Below, piece by piece: positions 8,271 through 20,493 of a DNA stretch of 64,000 nucleotides. The translations under genes and the position numbers were made by a program. Below the pieces are notes generated by a model. That model worked only from the letters and a program-made list of their open reading frames with translations, was not told the origin of the DNA and ran no database searches. Source of the DNA: Sideroxydans lithotrophicus (GTDB lineage Bacteria; Pseudomonadota; Gammaproteobacteria; Burkholderiales; Gallionellaceae). The stretch covers positions 124,001 through 188,000 of the forward strand of contig DYJI01000004.1 of the NCBI GenBank assembly GCA_020723185.1. The letters run 5' to 3'. The stretch's first letter is position 1; every line of letters starts with the position of its first letter.

Positions 8271-8524
8271 CACATCACGAAGACGAACTGCCATGAACCT
8301 CGACGAACATTGGCGGAAGTGTTTATAAAATTGAAAATCCTTGAGAGTCTCTGTCGACCACACAACCCATGTCGCGATCAAGCAAACTACCGGCAAAGGA
8401 AGCTGTATAATTGGTGCAGTTGCGGGGGTATGTATGGGGGTTCTCCATAAGTACCCCTGATGAAATGCTAGTTACTAAATAGGGTTGTTTGCCATTGTGT
8501 GTCCCGCCCCCGCACCAACACCAC

Positions 8525-8551
8525 AAGGCAGACTTGGTCTGCCTTGTTCTT
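8525..8551 (+). terminator. Intrinsic terminator before nudJ
   Basis: The 9-bp stem AAGGCAGAC/GTCTGCCTT with a TTG loop is followed by GTTCTTTTT. It would stop plus-strand transcription just ahead of nudJ. No intact upstream gene remains for it to serve, so it may be the surviving end of a gene disrupted by integration. Confidence 0.75.
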
Positions 8552-8568
8552 TTTCTGAGGTCACGATC

Positions 8569-9007
8569 ATGATCTGGAAACCCAACGCCACTGTCGCCGC
8601 TGTCCTGGAACAGGATGGAAAATTCCTGCTGGTCGAAGAAGAGACCGCGCAGGGTGTGCGCTTCAACCAGCCCGCAGGCCACTGGGAACCGGACGAGACG
8701 CTGGCCGCCGGTGCGGCGCGCGAGGTACTGGAGGAGTCGGCCTACGATTTCGAACCGGAGTACCTGATCGGCATTTATCGCTGGCACTCGACTGCCTCTG
8801 ACGTCACCTACCTGCGTTTCGCTTTTGGCGGCAAGATCCTCGGCCACCATCCGGAACGCAAACTGGACGAAGGCATCCTGCGTGCGGTGTGGATGACACC
8901 GGACGAGATCCGCGCCACGCAGGAACGCCACCGCAGCCCGTTGATATTGCGCTGCGTGGAAGACTATCTCGCGGGCAAACGTTACCCGCTCGATCTCATC
9001 ACGCACT

Positions 9008-9015
<8 letters not shown>
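8569..9015 (+). CDS. nudJ: Nudix hydrolase NudJ (thiamine/nucleotide pyrophosphatase)
   Basis: Nudix pyrophosphohydrolase of 148 aa. In E. coli NudJ acts on nucleoside di- and triphosphates and on a thiamine pyrimidine pyrophosphate. The Nudix box is [21 protein letters not shown], but the glycine usual after EEx is replaced by alanine, which NudJ-type boxes may tolerate. The ATG at 8569 has GAGG eight bases upstream; the frame is open farther upstream but into the terminator. It overlaps mnmA by eight bases, and nudJ-mnmA linkage with purB nearby is the same as in E. coli. Confidence 0.88.
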
Positions 9016-11516
<2,501 letters not shown>

Positions 11517-11540
11517 GCCGGTCTTCCTCTGCTGCACAAA

Positions 11541-11573
11541 CTACAAGCCCCGCAGAAGCGGGGCTTGTAGTTT
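11541..11573. terminator. Terminator between convergent purB and panD
   Basis: A 13-bp GC-rich stem, CTACAAGCCCCGC/GCGGGGCTTGTAG with an AGAA loop, followed by TTT. It lies between convergent genes and can serve both, though the T-run is short on each side. Confidence 0.8.
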
Positions 11574-11587
11574 CAGGCTGATGAAGT

Positions 11588-11971
11588 TCAGGCAGCTGCC
11601 TGGATCGGAATGTTCTCGCGCTGACCGATGATATTGTTGTGCTCGTCGAAATAGACCAGCGCCGGATGGTATTTCTGCAGCTCCAGTTCCGAATAGCTGG
11701 CGAAGGTCGCGATGATGACGATATCGCCGACATCGGCCTTATGCGCTGCCGCGCCGTTCACGGAAATGGTGCGCGAGCCGCGCTCGGCACGGATGGCATA
11801 GGTGGTGAAACGTTCGCCATTAGTGACGTTCCAGATTTCGATCTGCTGATACTCACGGATACCGCTGGCATCCAGGAAGTTCTCGTCGATGGCGCACGAA
11901 CCCTCGTAATGCAGTTCGGCCTGCGTCACGCGCGCACGATGCAATTTGGCTTGAAGCATGGTTCGTTGCAT
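11588..11971 (-). CDS. panD: Aspartate 1-decarboxylase (proenzyme)
   Basis: Makes beta-alanine from aspartate for pantothenate. It has 127 aa. The self-cleavage site G24-S25 in HYEGSC gives the pyruvoyl group; the numbering matches E. coli PanD, which supports the chosen start. A strong GGAGGT precedes the ATG and its own promoter lies at 12012-12039. It is adjacent to panC but separately transcribed. Confidence 0.97.
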   Translation of the reverse strand: MQRTMLQAKLHRARVTQAELHYEGSCAIDENFLDASGIREYQQIEIWNVTNGERFTTYAIRAERGSRTISVNGAAAHKADVGDIVIIATFASYSELELQKYHPALVYFDEHNNIIGQRENIPIQAAA

Positions 11972-12011
11972 GGTTACCTCCTATCCGCCCCTGTCTAGCG
12001 CAGGGTTGCGC

Positions 12012-12039
12012 ATTATAAACGCCTGAGCCTCAAAGACAA
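12012..12039 (-). promoter_or_regulatory. Promoter for panD
   Basis: TTGTCT (12034-12039), 16 bases, then a consensus TATAAT (12012-12017) on the minus strand. The start would fall near 12005, about 35 bases before the panD ATG. The -35 lies inside the end of panC. Confidence 0.6.
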
Positions 12040-12857
12040 ACCTCAAGGTTATCGATCAGGCGGGTGACTCCCAACCGAGCGGCAGCCAACACGACCAGTT
12101 TGCGCTCGCTCACTTGCGGCTTTCCCAGCCCGTGCTGACTGCGGATGGAGACATACTCCACCCTCCAGCCGCGCTTGGCAAGCGCCGCCTCGGCCACCTT
12201 CTCCAAGACATCGAAATCCCGAGAGCCATTCGCGAGCGACTCTGACACCTTACCCAATATTAGATGCAGTTGCGCGGCTTCGGTTCGCTCCGCTGGCGTC
12301 AGATACTGATTGCGCGAACTTAATGCCAAGCCATCCTCGGCGCGTACCGTTTCGCCTCCGACGATGGCGACCGGCAGATTGAACTGCATCACCATCTGGC
12401 GGATGATTGCCAGTTGCTGGTAATCCTTCTTGCCGAACAGGGCGACCTGCGGTTGCACCAGGTTGAGCAGCTTGAGCACCACGGTCGCCATGCCACGGAA
12501 ATGCCCCGGACGGTGCGCGCCGCACAACTCGCTGGCGATGGGCGGCAATTCAACGTAGAAACTCTGTGGCTCCGGATACATCTCGTCCACGGCTGGTGCA
12601 AACACGACATCGGCCAGCCCCAGCAACTTGGCACAGTCCGCTTCCAGCGTGCGCGGATACTTGTCGAAATCCTCGTTCGGACCGAATTGCAATGGGTTGA
12701 CGAAGATGCTCACCACGACGCATGTGCCCTGCTGTCGCGCCTGTTCTACCAGCGCGACATGGCCTGCATGCAGATTGCCCATGGTGGGCACGAAAGCGAT
12801 GTTGCTTTCGCGCGCCAATCTTGCGCGCAGTTCCACAACGGAATGGATGACTTGCAT
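12030..12857 (-). CDS. panC: Pantothenate synthetase
   Basis: Joins pantoate and beta-alanine using ATP, the last step to pantothenate. It has 275 aa, slightly under the usual 280. The nucleotide-binding motif PTMGNLHAGHVALV, the GPNEDFDKYPR segment and LFGKKDYQQL are all present. Its ATG overlaps the panB stop by one base (TGATG), so the two are translationally coupled. Confidence 0.97.
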   Translation of the reverse strand: MQVIHSVVELRARLARESNIAFVPTMGNLHAGHVALVEQARQQGTCVVVSIFVNPLQFGPNEDFDKYPRTLEADCAKLLGLADVVFAPAVDEMYPEPQSFYVELPPIASELCGAHRPGHFRGMATVVLKLLNLVQPQVALFGKKDYQQLAIIRQMVMQFNLPVAIVGGETVRAEDGLALSSRNQYLTPAERTEAAQLHLILGKVSESLANGSRDFDVLEKVAEAALAKRGWRVEYVSIRSQHGLGKPQVSERKLVVLAAARLGVTRLIDNLEVCL

Positions 12858-13651
12858 CAGAAGCAGTGTTCCTTGGCTGGGAAGGTGCCAGCCTTCACTT
12901 CGGCGACATAGCGCGCAACGGCATCGGCGATGGAAGCCGCGCCGGGCATGAAGTCCTTCACAAAACGCGCCTTACGACCGGGATACACGCCCAGCATGTC
13001 GTGCAGCACCAGCACTTGGCCGGAACAATCCGCACCCGCGCCGATGCCGATAGTCGGAATGGAAAGTTGTTTGGTGACAGCTGCACCCAGCACTGCTGGG
13101 ACCGCTTCCAGCACCAGCATGGCGGCACCCGCCTTCTGCAGCACCAGTGCATCCTTCTTCAGTTTCAGAGCCGTAGCATCTTCCCTGCCCTGCACCTTGT
13201 AGCCGCCGAGCTGGTGCACCGACTGCGGCGTCAGGCCGATATGTCCGCACACCGGGATGCCGCGCGAGGTGAGGAAAGCGACCGTGTCGGCCATCTCGGC
13301 ACCGCCTTCCAGCTTGACCATCTCGGCACCGGCCTGCATCAGTTGCACGGCATAACCGAAGGTCTCACGTGCGGAGAACTGCGAGGTGCCGAACGGCATG
13401 TCGGCGATGACGAAGGCCTGCTGCGCGCCGCTGACCACGCATGCCGTGTGGTAAGCCATCTGTTCGATGGTGACCGGCAGCGTGCTCTCGCGCCCCTGTA
13501 TCACCATGCCGAGCGAATCACCGACCAGCAGCACGTCGACGCCGTTGCTTTCCAGCAGGGTCGCAAAGCTGGCGTCGTAACAGGTCAGCACGGCGATCTT
13601 CTCGCCGCGCCCATGCATCGCCTGCAATTTCGTCAAAGTCGTTCGCATCAT
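12857..13651 (-). CDS. panB: 3-methyl-2-oxobutanoate hydroxymethyltransferase
   Basis: Adds a hydroxymethyl group from methylene-THF to ketoisovalerate, giving ketopantoate. It has 264 aa, with the Mg-binding region [14 protein letters not shown] and conserved blocks MVKLEGG and [15 protein letters not shown]. Its start overlaps the upstream kinase gene by four bases. Met1 or Met2 may start the protein. Confidence 0.97.
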   Translation of the reverse strand: MMRTTLTKLQAMHGRGEKIAVLTCYDASFATLLESNGVDVLLVGDSLGMVIQGRESTLPVTIEQMAYHTACVVSGAQQAFVIADMPFGTSQFSARETFGYAVQLMQAGAEMVKLEGGAEMADTVAFLTSRGIPVCGHIGLTPQSVHQLGGYKVQGREDATALKLKKDALVLQKAGAAMLVLEAVPAVLGAAVTKQLSIPTIGIGAGADCSGQVLVLHDMLGVYPGRKARFVKDFMPGAASIADAVARYVAEVKAGTFPAKEHCF

Positions 13652-14289
13652 TCCGCCACGTTGAAATACTCGCGTTGTCCGCGCATCCTGTCGATGCGGT
13701 CCAGCAGCAATCTGAAGTCGGCATCATTATCCGCGAAATTGAGTTTTTCGCTATTCACCACCAGCACTGGTGCTTCCTCGTAGTGATGGAAGAATTCGCC
13801 GTAGCTGTCGGCCAGCCTGGTCAGATATTCATCCTGGATGGTGCGCTCATGGCGATGGCCGCGCCTGCGCACGCGCGAGATCAGCGTATCGGTCGAAGCC
13901 TGCAGATAGATCACCAGGTCCGGCGTCGGCGCTTGCGGCGCGAGGCGCTGATAGATGGCCTGGTAAAGCTGGAACTCGTCCTCGCTCAGGTTGAGTCGCG
14001 CGAACAACGCGTCCTTCTCGAACAGGTAATCGGATACCGTGCGGCTCTGGAACATATCCATCTGGTTCAGGTCACGCACTTCGTTGATGCGCTGGAACAG
14101 GAAGAACAGCTGCGTCTGTAGCGCGTAGCGTTCGGCGTCTTCATAGAAGCGCGCGAGGAACGGGTTGTCCTGCGGTTTTTCCAGCAGTGTGCGCGCGTCG
14201 TTATGTTCGGCCAGCCGCTTGGCCAGGCTGGTCTTGCCCACGCCGATGGGGCCCTCGACCACGATGTAGCGGTATTTACTCAGCGACAT
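13648..14289 (-). CDS. Deoxynucleoside kinase family protein
   Basis: Predicted to phosphorylate deoxynucleosides (dNK/dCK/dGK family). It has 213 aa with the P-loop GPIGVGKTS near the N-terminus, [17 protein letters not shown] as acceptor-site region, and an arginine-rich lid ([14 protein letters not shown]). Genes of this type regularly sit between folK and panB in betaproteobacteria. Overlaps of 14 bases with folK and four with panB put it in one operon. Substrate specificity cannot be read from the sequence. Confidence 0.85.
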   Translation of the reverse strand: MSLSKYRYIVVEGPIGVGKTSLAKRLAEHNDARTLLEKPQDNPFLARFYEDAERYALQTQLFFLFQRINEVRDLNQMDMFQSRTVSDYLFEKDALFARLNLSEDEFQLYQAIYQRLAPQAPTPDLVIYLQASTDTLISRVRRRGHRHERTIQDEYLTRLADSYGEFFHHYEEAPVLVVNSEKLNFADNDADFRLLLDRIDRMRGQREYFNVAE

Positions 14290-14773
14290 GTTCCAGTCGT
14301 TCCAGTTGTTGTCCCGCGCAGCCTGCCATCGCCACCGCCGCAGCCCCCACGCCGGGGATGATGCAATCCGGCGCGATCTCCAGCAAGGGCAGCAGCACGA
14401 ACGCCCTCAGGTGCATCTGCGGATGCGGCACGGTCAGGCCGTGTTCGTGGTGCACCAGATCGTCATACATCAGCACGTCCAGATCCAGTGTGCGCGGCGC
14501 ATCCTTGAATTCGCGCGTGCGCCCGCATTCCAGTTCCAGCGCCAGCAGCGCATCCAGCAGGGCGCGCGGGGCCAGTCCGGTTTCCACCTGTGCCACGGCA
14601 TTGATGAAATCGGGCTGGTCGAGATAACCGACCGGCGCGCTGCGATAGAGCGACGACACCTTCAACAGTCGCGTCTGCGGCAGCTCACCGAGCGCCCGGA
14701 GTGCGTGATTCACCTGTGCGGCGGGTTCTGCAAGATTGCTGCCCAATCCTATGAATGCGGTATGGCTCATCAA
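14276..14773 (-). CDS. folK: HPPK, folate pyrophosphokinase
   Basis: Transfers pyrophosphate from ATP to 6-hydroxymethyl-dihydropterin in folate synthesis. It has 165 aa, with the family blocks GLGSNL, FINAVAQVETGL, and the signature RTLDLDVLMYDD followed by VPHPQMHLRAFVL. It overlaps pcnB by four bases (ATGA) upstream. Met2 is an equally possible start. Confidence 0.96.
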   Translation of the reverse strand: MMSHTAFIGLGSNLAEPAAQVNHALRALGELPQTRLLKVSSLYRSAPVGYLDQPDFINAVAQVETGLAPRALLDALLALELECGRTREFKDAPRTLDLDVLMYDDLVHHEHGLTVPHPQMHLRAFVLLPLLEIAPDCIIPGVGAAAVAMAGCAGQQLERLEHVAE

Positions 14774-16116
14774 TCGATCGGCAGTTCGCCCTGCCCGGAA
14801 GACCTGGGCTTTCTGCTGCGCCGCCGTCGCTTCTTCGGTCCATCGCTCTCCGGCTGCAGCATCTCGGCGCGACGATCTTCATTGGTATGCTGGAACTCCT
14901 CCCACCACGCACCGAGTGCCTTGTCGGCTTCGCCGCTCTCGCAGCGCAGCAACAGGAAATCGTATGCCGCGCGAAAACGTGGCAAGGCCAGCAGGCGGAA
15001 GGGGCGCTGTCCCGCGCGCTGCTCGAAGCGCGGTTGTAACAGCCATATCTCCTTCATCACGGTGTCATAGCGGCGCGGGATCGCGAGCTTGGCGCGCTGC
15101 CGCTCCAGCACTTCGTCCATCGCCGCATGCAGCGCACCGACGGGTTTTTCGCCCGCTGCCTGCTTGGCGTTCCAGACTGTCAGCACCTCGTGCCACAGCA
15201 GAGCAGCGAACAGGAAGGCGGGAGACGTGGGCTTCTCCTCGGCGATGCGCTGGTCGGTATTTTGCAGGGCGGCCATCACGAACTTTTCGCCCATGGGTTG
15301 CTCAAGGATCACGTCCAGCATCGGTAGCATGCCGTGGTGCAGATGCATGCTCCGCAACTTCTTGATGCAGGCCAGCGCGTGGCCGGACAACAGCAACTTG
15401 AGCATCTCGTCGAACAGGCGCGCCTCCGGCACGTTGCCCAACAGATCCTTCATCTTCGCGATGGGCGCGGCGGTGGCCGGATCCAGCTTCATGCCCAGCT
15501 TGGCCGACAGGCGCACCGCACGCAGCATGCGCACCGGATCTTCGCGGTAACGCACTTCCGGATCGCCGATCATGCGCAGCGTGTTGGCGCGGATGTCGGC
15601 ATAGCCGTTGTGGTAATCGAAGATCTCTTGCGAACTCGGATCGTAGAACAACCCGTTTGCGGTGAAGTCGCGCCGAGCAGCATCCTGTTCCTGGTCGCCG
15701 AATTCGTTGTCGCGCAGGATGCGCCCGTGCGCGTCGGTCTCGGCATCTTCCGCCTCGATGGCGCGGCGGAAGGTGGACACTTCCACCGTCTCTTCACCGA
15801 ACATCACATGCACCAGCCGGAAGCGGCGGCCGATGATGCGCGCGCGACGGAACACGCGCTTCACCTCTTCGGGCGTGGCATCGGTGGCGACGTCGAAATC
15901 CTTTGGATGGCGGTCCAGCAACAGGTCGCGCACCGCGCCGCCCACCACATAGGCCTGGAAACCGGCCGCCTGCAAGCCGTCGGTGACACGCCGCGCAGCG
16001 TAGCTGATGCCCTCGCGCGTGACCTTGTGTTGCTCGAACGGGATCACATGCGCCCTGCTCTCTTTCGCGGCCGGGCGGGATCTGCCGAAAACCTTCTTGA
16101 ATAGTCTTTTGATCAT
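14770..16116 (-). CDS. pcnB: Poly(A) polymerase I
   Basis: Adds 3' poly(A) tails that speed RNA decay. It has 448 aa, close to E. coli PcnB. The nucleotidyltransferase motif GGAVRDLLLDRHPKDFDVAT, the RRARIIGRRFRLVHV block, and RREDPVRMLRAVR-like segments separate it from CCA-adding enzymes, as does the basic C-terminus (KKRRRRSRKPR). It heads the pcnB-folK-kinase-panB-panC operon, which is held together by overlaps. Confidence 0.93.
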   Translation of the reverse strand: MIKRLFKKVFGRSRPAAKESRAHVIPFEQHKVTREGISYAARRVTDGLQAAGFQAYVVGGAVRDLLLDRHPKDFDVATDATPEEVKRVFRRARIIGRRFRLVHVMFGEETVEVSTFRRAIEAEDAETDAHGRILRDNEFGDQEQDAARRDFTANGLFYDPSSQEIFDYHNGYADIRANTLRMIGDPEVRYREDPVRMLRAVRLSAKLGMKLDPATAAPIAKMKDLLGNVPEARLFDEMLKLLLSGHALACIKKLRSMHLHHGMLPMLDVILEQPMGEKFVMAALQNTDQRIAEEKPTSPAFLFAALLWHEVLTVWNAKQAAGEKPVGALHAAMDEVLERQRAKLAIPRRYDTVMKEIWLLQPRFEQRAGQRPFRLLALPRFRAAYDFLLLRCESGEADKALGAWWEEFQHTNEDRRAEMLQPESDGPKKRRRRSRKPRSSGQGELPID

Positions 16117-16191
16117 GGAGTCGTCTGATTACGCTGTCGCTACCAGCGGCGCGACATGGGCGCGGATTATAGCACCCGCACCTGTGCCCTC

Positions 16192-16854
16192 TCAGCGCAG
16201 GGAGATGACCGGCCAGCCCTGACGCTCGGCATGCGCACGCAAGGTCGCATCGGGATCGACCGCGACCGGACGCTTCACTTTGGACAGCAGGGGCAGGTCG
16301 TTCAGCGAATCGCTGTAGAAACAACTCTGCCCGAAACTGCCCCAATCCCAGCCCCGCTCGCCCAACCACTGTTCCATACGCGTGACCTTGCCCTCGCGAA
16401 AACTGGGCACACCCGCTACAGCGCCGGTGAACTCGCCATCCTTCTGCTCGGGATCGGTGGCGATCAGATGTTCGATGCCGAACTCACGCACGATGGGTGC
16501 GGTGACGAAACTGTTGGTGGCGGTGATCACCACGCACACATCGCCAGCATCCAGATGCTTGCGCACCAGCGCACGTGCCTTGTCGCCCATCATGGGGCGC
16601 ACCTTGATGCGCATGAATTCCTCATGCCATGCATCCAGCATCTTGCGCGCATGACGCGACAAGGGCTTCAACTGGAAATCCAGGAACTCGTGGATGTCCA
16701 GCGTGCCCGCCTTGTACTGCTCGTAGAACGCCAGGTTCTTCGCCTCGAACAATTCGCGGTCGAGTACGCCCTGCTCGATCAAAAACTGCGACCACTCGAA
16801 ATCGCTGTCACCGCTCAGCAGGGTATTGTCCAGATCGAATAAAGCCAGATTCAC
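16192..16854 (-). CDS. HAD-superfamily (IB) phosphatase
   Basis: Predicted phosphomonoesterase of the SerB-like HAD group, about 220 aa. Motif I is FDLDNTLL, motif II TATNS, and motif III/IV YSDSLNDLPLL. The start is probably the GTG at 16854, placed five to six bases after AAGGAG; the GTG at 16860 overlaps that site and is too close. It lies 75 bp upstream of pcnB on the same strand and may belong to that operon. The substrate is unknown. Confidence 0.85.
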   Translation of the reverse strand: MNLALFDLDNTLLSGDSDFEWSQFLIEQGVLDRELFEAKNLAFYEQYKAGTLDIHEFLDFQLKPLSRHARKMLDAWHEEFMRIKVRPMMGDKARALVRKHLDAGDVCVVITATNSFVTAPIVREFGIEHLIATDPEQKDGEFTGAVAGVPSFREGKVTRMEQWLGERGWDWGSFGQSCFYSDSLNDLPLLSKVKRPVAVDPDATLRAHAERQGWPVISLR

Positions 16855-16869
16855 ATACACTCCTTGATG

Positions 16870-16894
16870 AAAAAGGCCTGCATCGCTGCAGGCC
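16870..16894 (-). terminator. Terminator of the outer-membrane protein gene
   Basis: The stem GGCCTGCA/TGCAGGCC with a four-base loop is followed on the minus strand by TTTTT. It separates the barrel protein gene from the HAD gene, whose ribosome-binding site begins just after the T-run. Confidence 0.75.
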
Positions 16895-16919
16895 CTGTGC
16901 GTCCAGTTTCAGCGGCGCA

Positions 16920-17600
16920 TTAGAACGTATAACCGATACCGACCGAGACCACCGGATAATATTTGAAACTGCTCAGGTCAGAGTTCAGCTGCTTCTGCGC
17001 ATCTGCATCCAGTGCAGTGGTGGTAGTCGATACCCCACCCGCTGTCCATGTGCCTTGCGAATTCACCGTTGCACTGGGGGAACCCTGGAACAGGATCCCG
17101 ATATCAGTGCTGAACGAGAAGCCTTGCTTCTTGGGCTGACCGCTCCAGCCTATCCCGAGATAGGGCGAGACCTTGTTGAAACCCACCGATGTGTTGACCC
17201 CGCAGCCCCCAGTGGCAGCGCAAGTAAATGTTGTGCCGGATGCATCGTAAGTCGAACCGTTCGCAACCGTACCGGACAATTCAAGTTTGTTGCTGTTGAA
17301 GATCACCCCTGCTGTCAGGTGCGTCACGCCGCTCCATGGGCGCCAATCAACCAAAGTAGTCACGCTGGACAGCTTCAGATCACCCGAGAACGTCACACCA
17401 CCGGAGTTCTCGCTGGCGCTGAATTTGAACTGATTGAACCCCAGACGGGCTGTGTAACGCTCAGTCATGGGCATGGCCAACTCCAACCCTCCGCCCAGCG
17501 TAGAAACATGGGCATCCAGTTTGACCATGCCGTCTGCTGCGTAAGCCTGCATCGGAAGTGCCGCCAGAACCAGTGTTGCCAGTGTCGCTCTCTTCAACAT
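16920..17600 (-). CDS. Predicted outer-membrane beta-barrel protein
   Basis: Not recognised as a named family. The 226-aa product starts with a clear signal peptide (MLKRATLATLVLAALPMQAYA, cleavage after AYA). The rest alternates polar and hydrophobic residues, and the chain ends in GYTF, the terminal phenylalanine signal for outer-membrane insertion. It has one cysteine pair in a loop (FTCAATGGCG). The ATG at 17600 has AAGGGGG seven bases upstream, so the 13 upstream in-frame residues are excluded. It is a single-gene unit with its own terminator. It resembles small OmpW/porin-like barrels, but assignment is not certain. Confidence 0.75.
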   Translation of the reverse strand: MLKRATLATLVLAALPMQAYAADGMVKLDAHVSTLGGGLELAMPMTERYTARLGFNQFKFSASENSGGVTFSGDLKLSSVTTLVDWRPWSGVTHLTAGVIFNSNKLELSGTVANGSTYDASGTTFTCAATGGCGVNTSVGFNKVSPYLGIGWSGQPKKQGFSFSTDIGILFQGSPSATVNSQGTWTAGGVSTTTTALDADAQKQLNSDLSSFKYYPVVSVGIGYTF

Positions 17601-17686
17601 CTTGAAACCCCCTTGTCGTTTGAAAGTAAGAATTGTCACGCATAGAGACCGCCGCCCCGCGCCAGCCGGGACTCATTGTGCCAAAT

Positions 17687-18331
17687 TCAGCCCTTCCCCG
17701 CCATGACTTCCTTCAGAAGTGGCACCGAAGCCGCACGCTTCAAGCGCAGGCAGTGCTCATCCAGCGCATCCAGCACCCGCAACAGCGAGGGCAAGTCGCG
17801 CCTGCCATGGCGCAACAGGTATTGGGAGACTTCCTGCGGTAGCCCGAAACCCCTTGCGCCGGCATGCTGGCGCAAGGCTTCCGCCTTTTCCTCGTCGCTG
17901 AGCGCATGCAGCTGGTACACCAAGCCCCAGCCGAGACGGGTGCGCAGATCGTCGCGCAAGGCAAGGTGAGCGGGTGCCCGCGAGCCGCTCACCAGCAACA
18001 GCCCGCCCTGCTCGCGCATACGGTTGTAGAGCTCGAACAAGGCGACCTGCGCCGTATCGTCCAGCGCCTCGACATCATCCACCGCCACCACGCTTGCCGA
18101 CTCTGGCACCGCACGCTCGGCGTACCGCGCATCTGCCGCCTGCGCCGCCATCGCCTGCATCAGATGGCTCTTGCCACTCCCCTGCTCGCCCCACAGATAC
18201 ACGGCACGCACCGCCGGGTCTCCCGCAGCCGCCTGCCGCAGGGCGGCGAGCAATTCGGCATTGCGCCCGGCGACGAAGTTATCCAGCGTCGGCACCCATT
18301 CCGGGGCGATGCCCAGCAACATCTGGCTCAT
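17687..18331 (-). CDS. hda: DnaA regulatory inactivator Hda
   Basis: AAA+ protein related to DnaA that, with the DNA clamp, promotes hydrolysis of DnaA-ATP after initiation. It has 214 aa, with the Walker A-like LWGEQGSGKSHL, Walker B VVAVDDVEAL, and an arginine-finger region RTRLGWGLVYQL. It lacks the DnaA DNA-binding domain. The frame is open farther upstream inside perM, but MSQMLLG at 18331 starts with a four-base overlap with the perM stop. perM-hda divergent from purM is common in betaproteobacteria. Confidence 0.9.
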   Translation of the reverse strand: MSQMLLGIAPEWVPTLDNFVAGRNAELLAALRQAAAGDPAVRAVYLWGEQGSGKSHLMQAMAAQAADARYAERAVPESASVVAVDDVEALDDTAQVALFELYNRMREQGGLLLVSGSRAPAHLALRDDLRTRLGWGLVYQLHALSDEEKAEALRQHAGARGFGLPQEVSQYLLRHGRRDLPSLLRVLDALDEHCLRLKRAASVPLLKEVMAGKG

Positions 18332-19389
18332 GGTTTCAGGTACATGCTGCTGGAAAGATATTGCTCGCGCAGATGGCGCAGCAACACCAGCGATACGGCC
18401 GCCATCGGCAAGGCCAGCAACAGGCCGAAGAAACCGAATAACTGGCCGAAGGCCAGCAGGGCGAAGATCACCGCCAGCGGATGCAGGCCGATGCGCTCGC
18501 CCACCAGCCACGGGGTGATGACCATGCCTTCCAGCAACTGGCCCGCACCGAACACCACCCACACCAGCAGCAAGTCGCCGGTCAGACCGAACTGCATCAA
18601 AGCCGACAACGTGGCCAGCAGCAAGCCCAGCACCATTCCCAGATAAGGCACGAACACCAGCATGCCGGCCACGATGCCGATAGGCAACGCGAACTCCAGA
18701 CCTACCAGCCACAGCACCACCACGTAGAACACGCTCATCAGCAGCATCACCGCGACCTGCCCGCGCAGGAATTCAGCCAGCACCTGATCCACCTCTACGG
18801 CGAGCTGGCGGATCTGCGTATGCCAATGGCGCGGGAGCAAACCATCGACACGGGCAAGCAACTCATCCCAGTCGCGCAACAGGTAGAACATCACCACCGG
18901 GATCAGCAACAGATTGGCGAACAAAGCGAACAGGGCACTGCCGCTATCGCCCAGCCAGGGCAGTAGCACACGCGATGCCAGCCCGCCCGCCCGTTGCCAG
19001 TGGTCGGCCAGCAACTGCTTCAGCGCGGCATCGTCCCATTCCAGCTCCGCCCCGAACCATTGCTGCAATGCCGGCAGCAGATGCCCCTTTGCCGCGTCCA
19101 GCCATTGCGGCAGCCGTTGCGCCAGCAGGGACAACTCCTGCTGCAACAACGGCAGCATGATCAGCAGCAACAACAGCCCCAGCAGCAGCGCGCCCAGCAT
19201 CACCCCCATCACCCCCAGCGCGCGCGGCAGTTTCCATGCGCACAGCCGGTCCACCAGCGGGTCGAACACATAGGCCAGGATAGCCGCAGCCACGAACGGT
19301 GCAAGGATGGGGGCCAACAGATAGAGCAGCGCCAATGCGACGGCGGTCAGTGCCAGCCACTGCACGGCAACAGAGCGGGAGACGGTCAT
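18328..19389 (-). CDS. perM: AI-2E/PerM-family permease
   Basis: Polytopic inner-membrane protein of 353 aa with about eight hydrophobic segments. The family is AI-2 exporter-like (UPF0118). The central soluble stretch (LPQWLDAAKGHLL...) and the conserved LVFVPYLGMVLGLLLA and ITPWLVGERIGLHPLAVI blocks fit. The transported substrate cannot be predicted. It is translationally coupled to hda and divergent from purM. Confidence 0.88.
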   Translation of the reverse strand: MTVSRSVAVQWLALTAVALALLYLLAPILAPFVAAAILAYVFDPLVDRLCAWKLPRALGVMGVMLGALLLGLLLLLIMLPLLQQELSLLAQRLPQWLDAAKGHLLPALQQWFGAELEWDDAALKQLLADHWQRAGGLASRVLLPWLGDSGSALFALFANLLLIPVVMFYLLRDWDELLARVDGLLPRHWHTQIRQLAVEVDQVLAEFLRGQVAVMLLMSVFYVVVLWLVGLEFALPIGIVAGMLVFVPYLGMVLGLLLATLSALMQFGLTGDLLLVWVVFGAGQLLEGMVITPWLVGERIGLHPLAVIFALLAFGQLFGFFGLLLALPMAAVSLVLLRHLREQYLSSSMYLKP

Positions 19390-19452
19390 TTCGGGTAAAA
19401 TCCGCGGCGAAAAACGTGCTGCACTTTACCTGCCAGAAAGCGAGAACTCAAC

Positions 19453-20493
<1,041 letters not shown>

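Larger units (their letters stand above)
8146..8568. other. Non-coding junction between mobile module and nudJ operon
   Basis: No convincing gene is present. The left half is AT-rich, unlike the host, and holds two inverted repeats (8167-8180, 8240-8270). Around 8422-8457 is a cluster of GGGGGTA-like motifs (8424-8430, 8436-8442, inverted at 8452-8457) that recall integrase arm sites, which is inference. A TATAAT at 8406-8411 could serve the nudJ operon but lacks a good -35. The region ends in the terminator at 8525-8545. Confidence 0.6.

Noticed and set aside
8422-8517. A tRNA gene (GCGGGGG ... CCCCCGC-ACCA, followed by a terminator)
   Set aside because: No D arm, anticodon arm or TTCRA T loop fits between the acceptor-like ends; at most a remnant.
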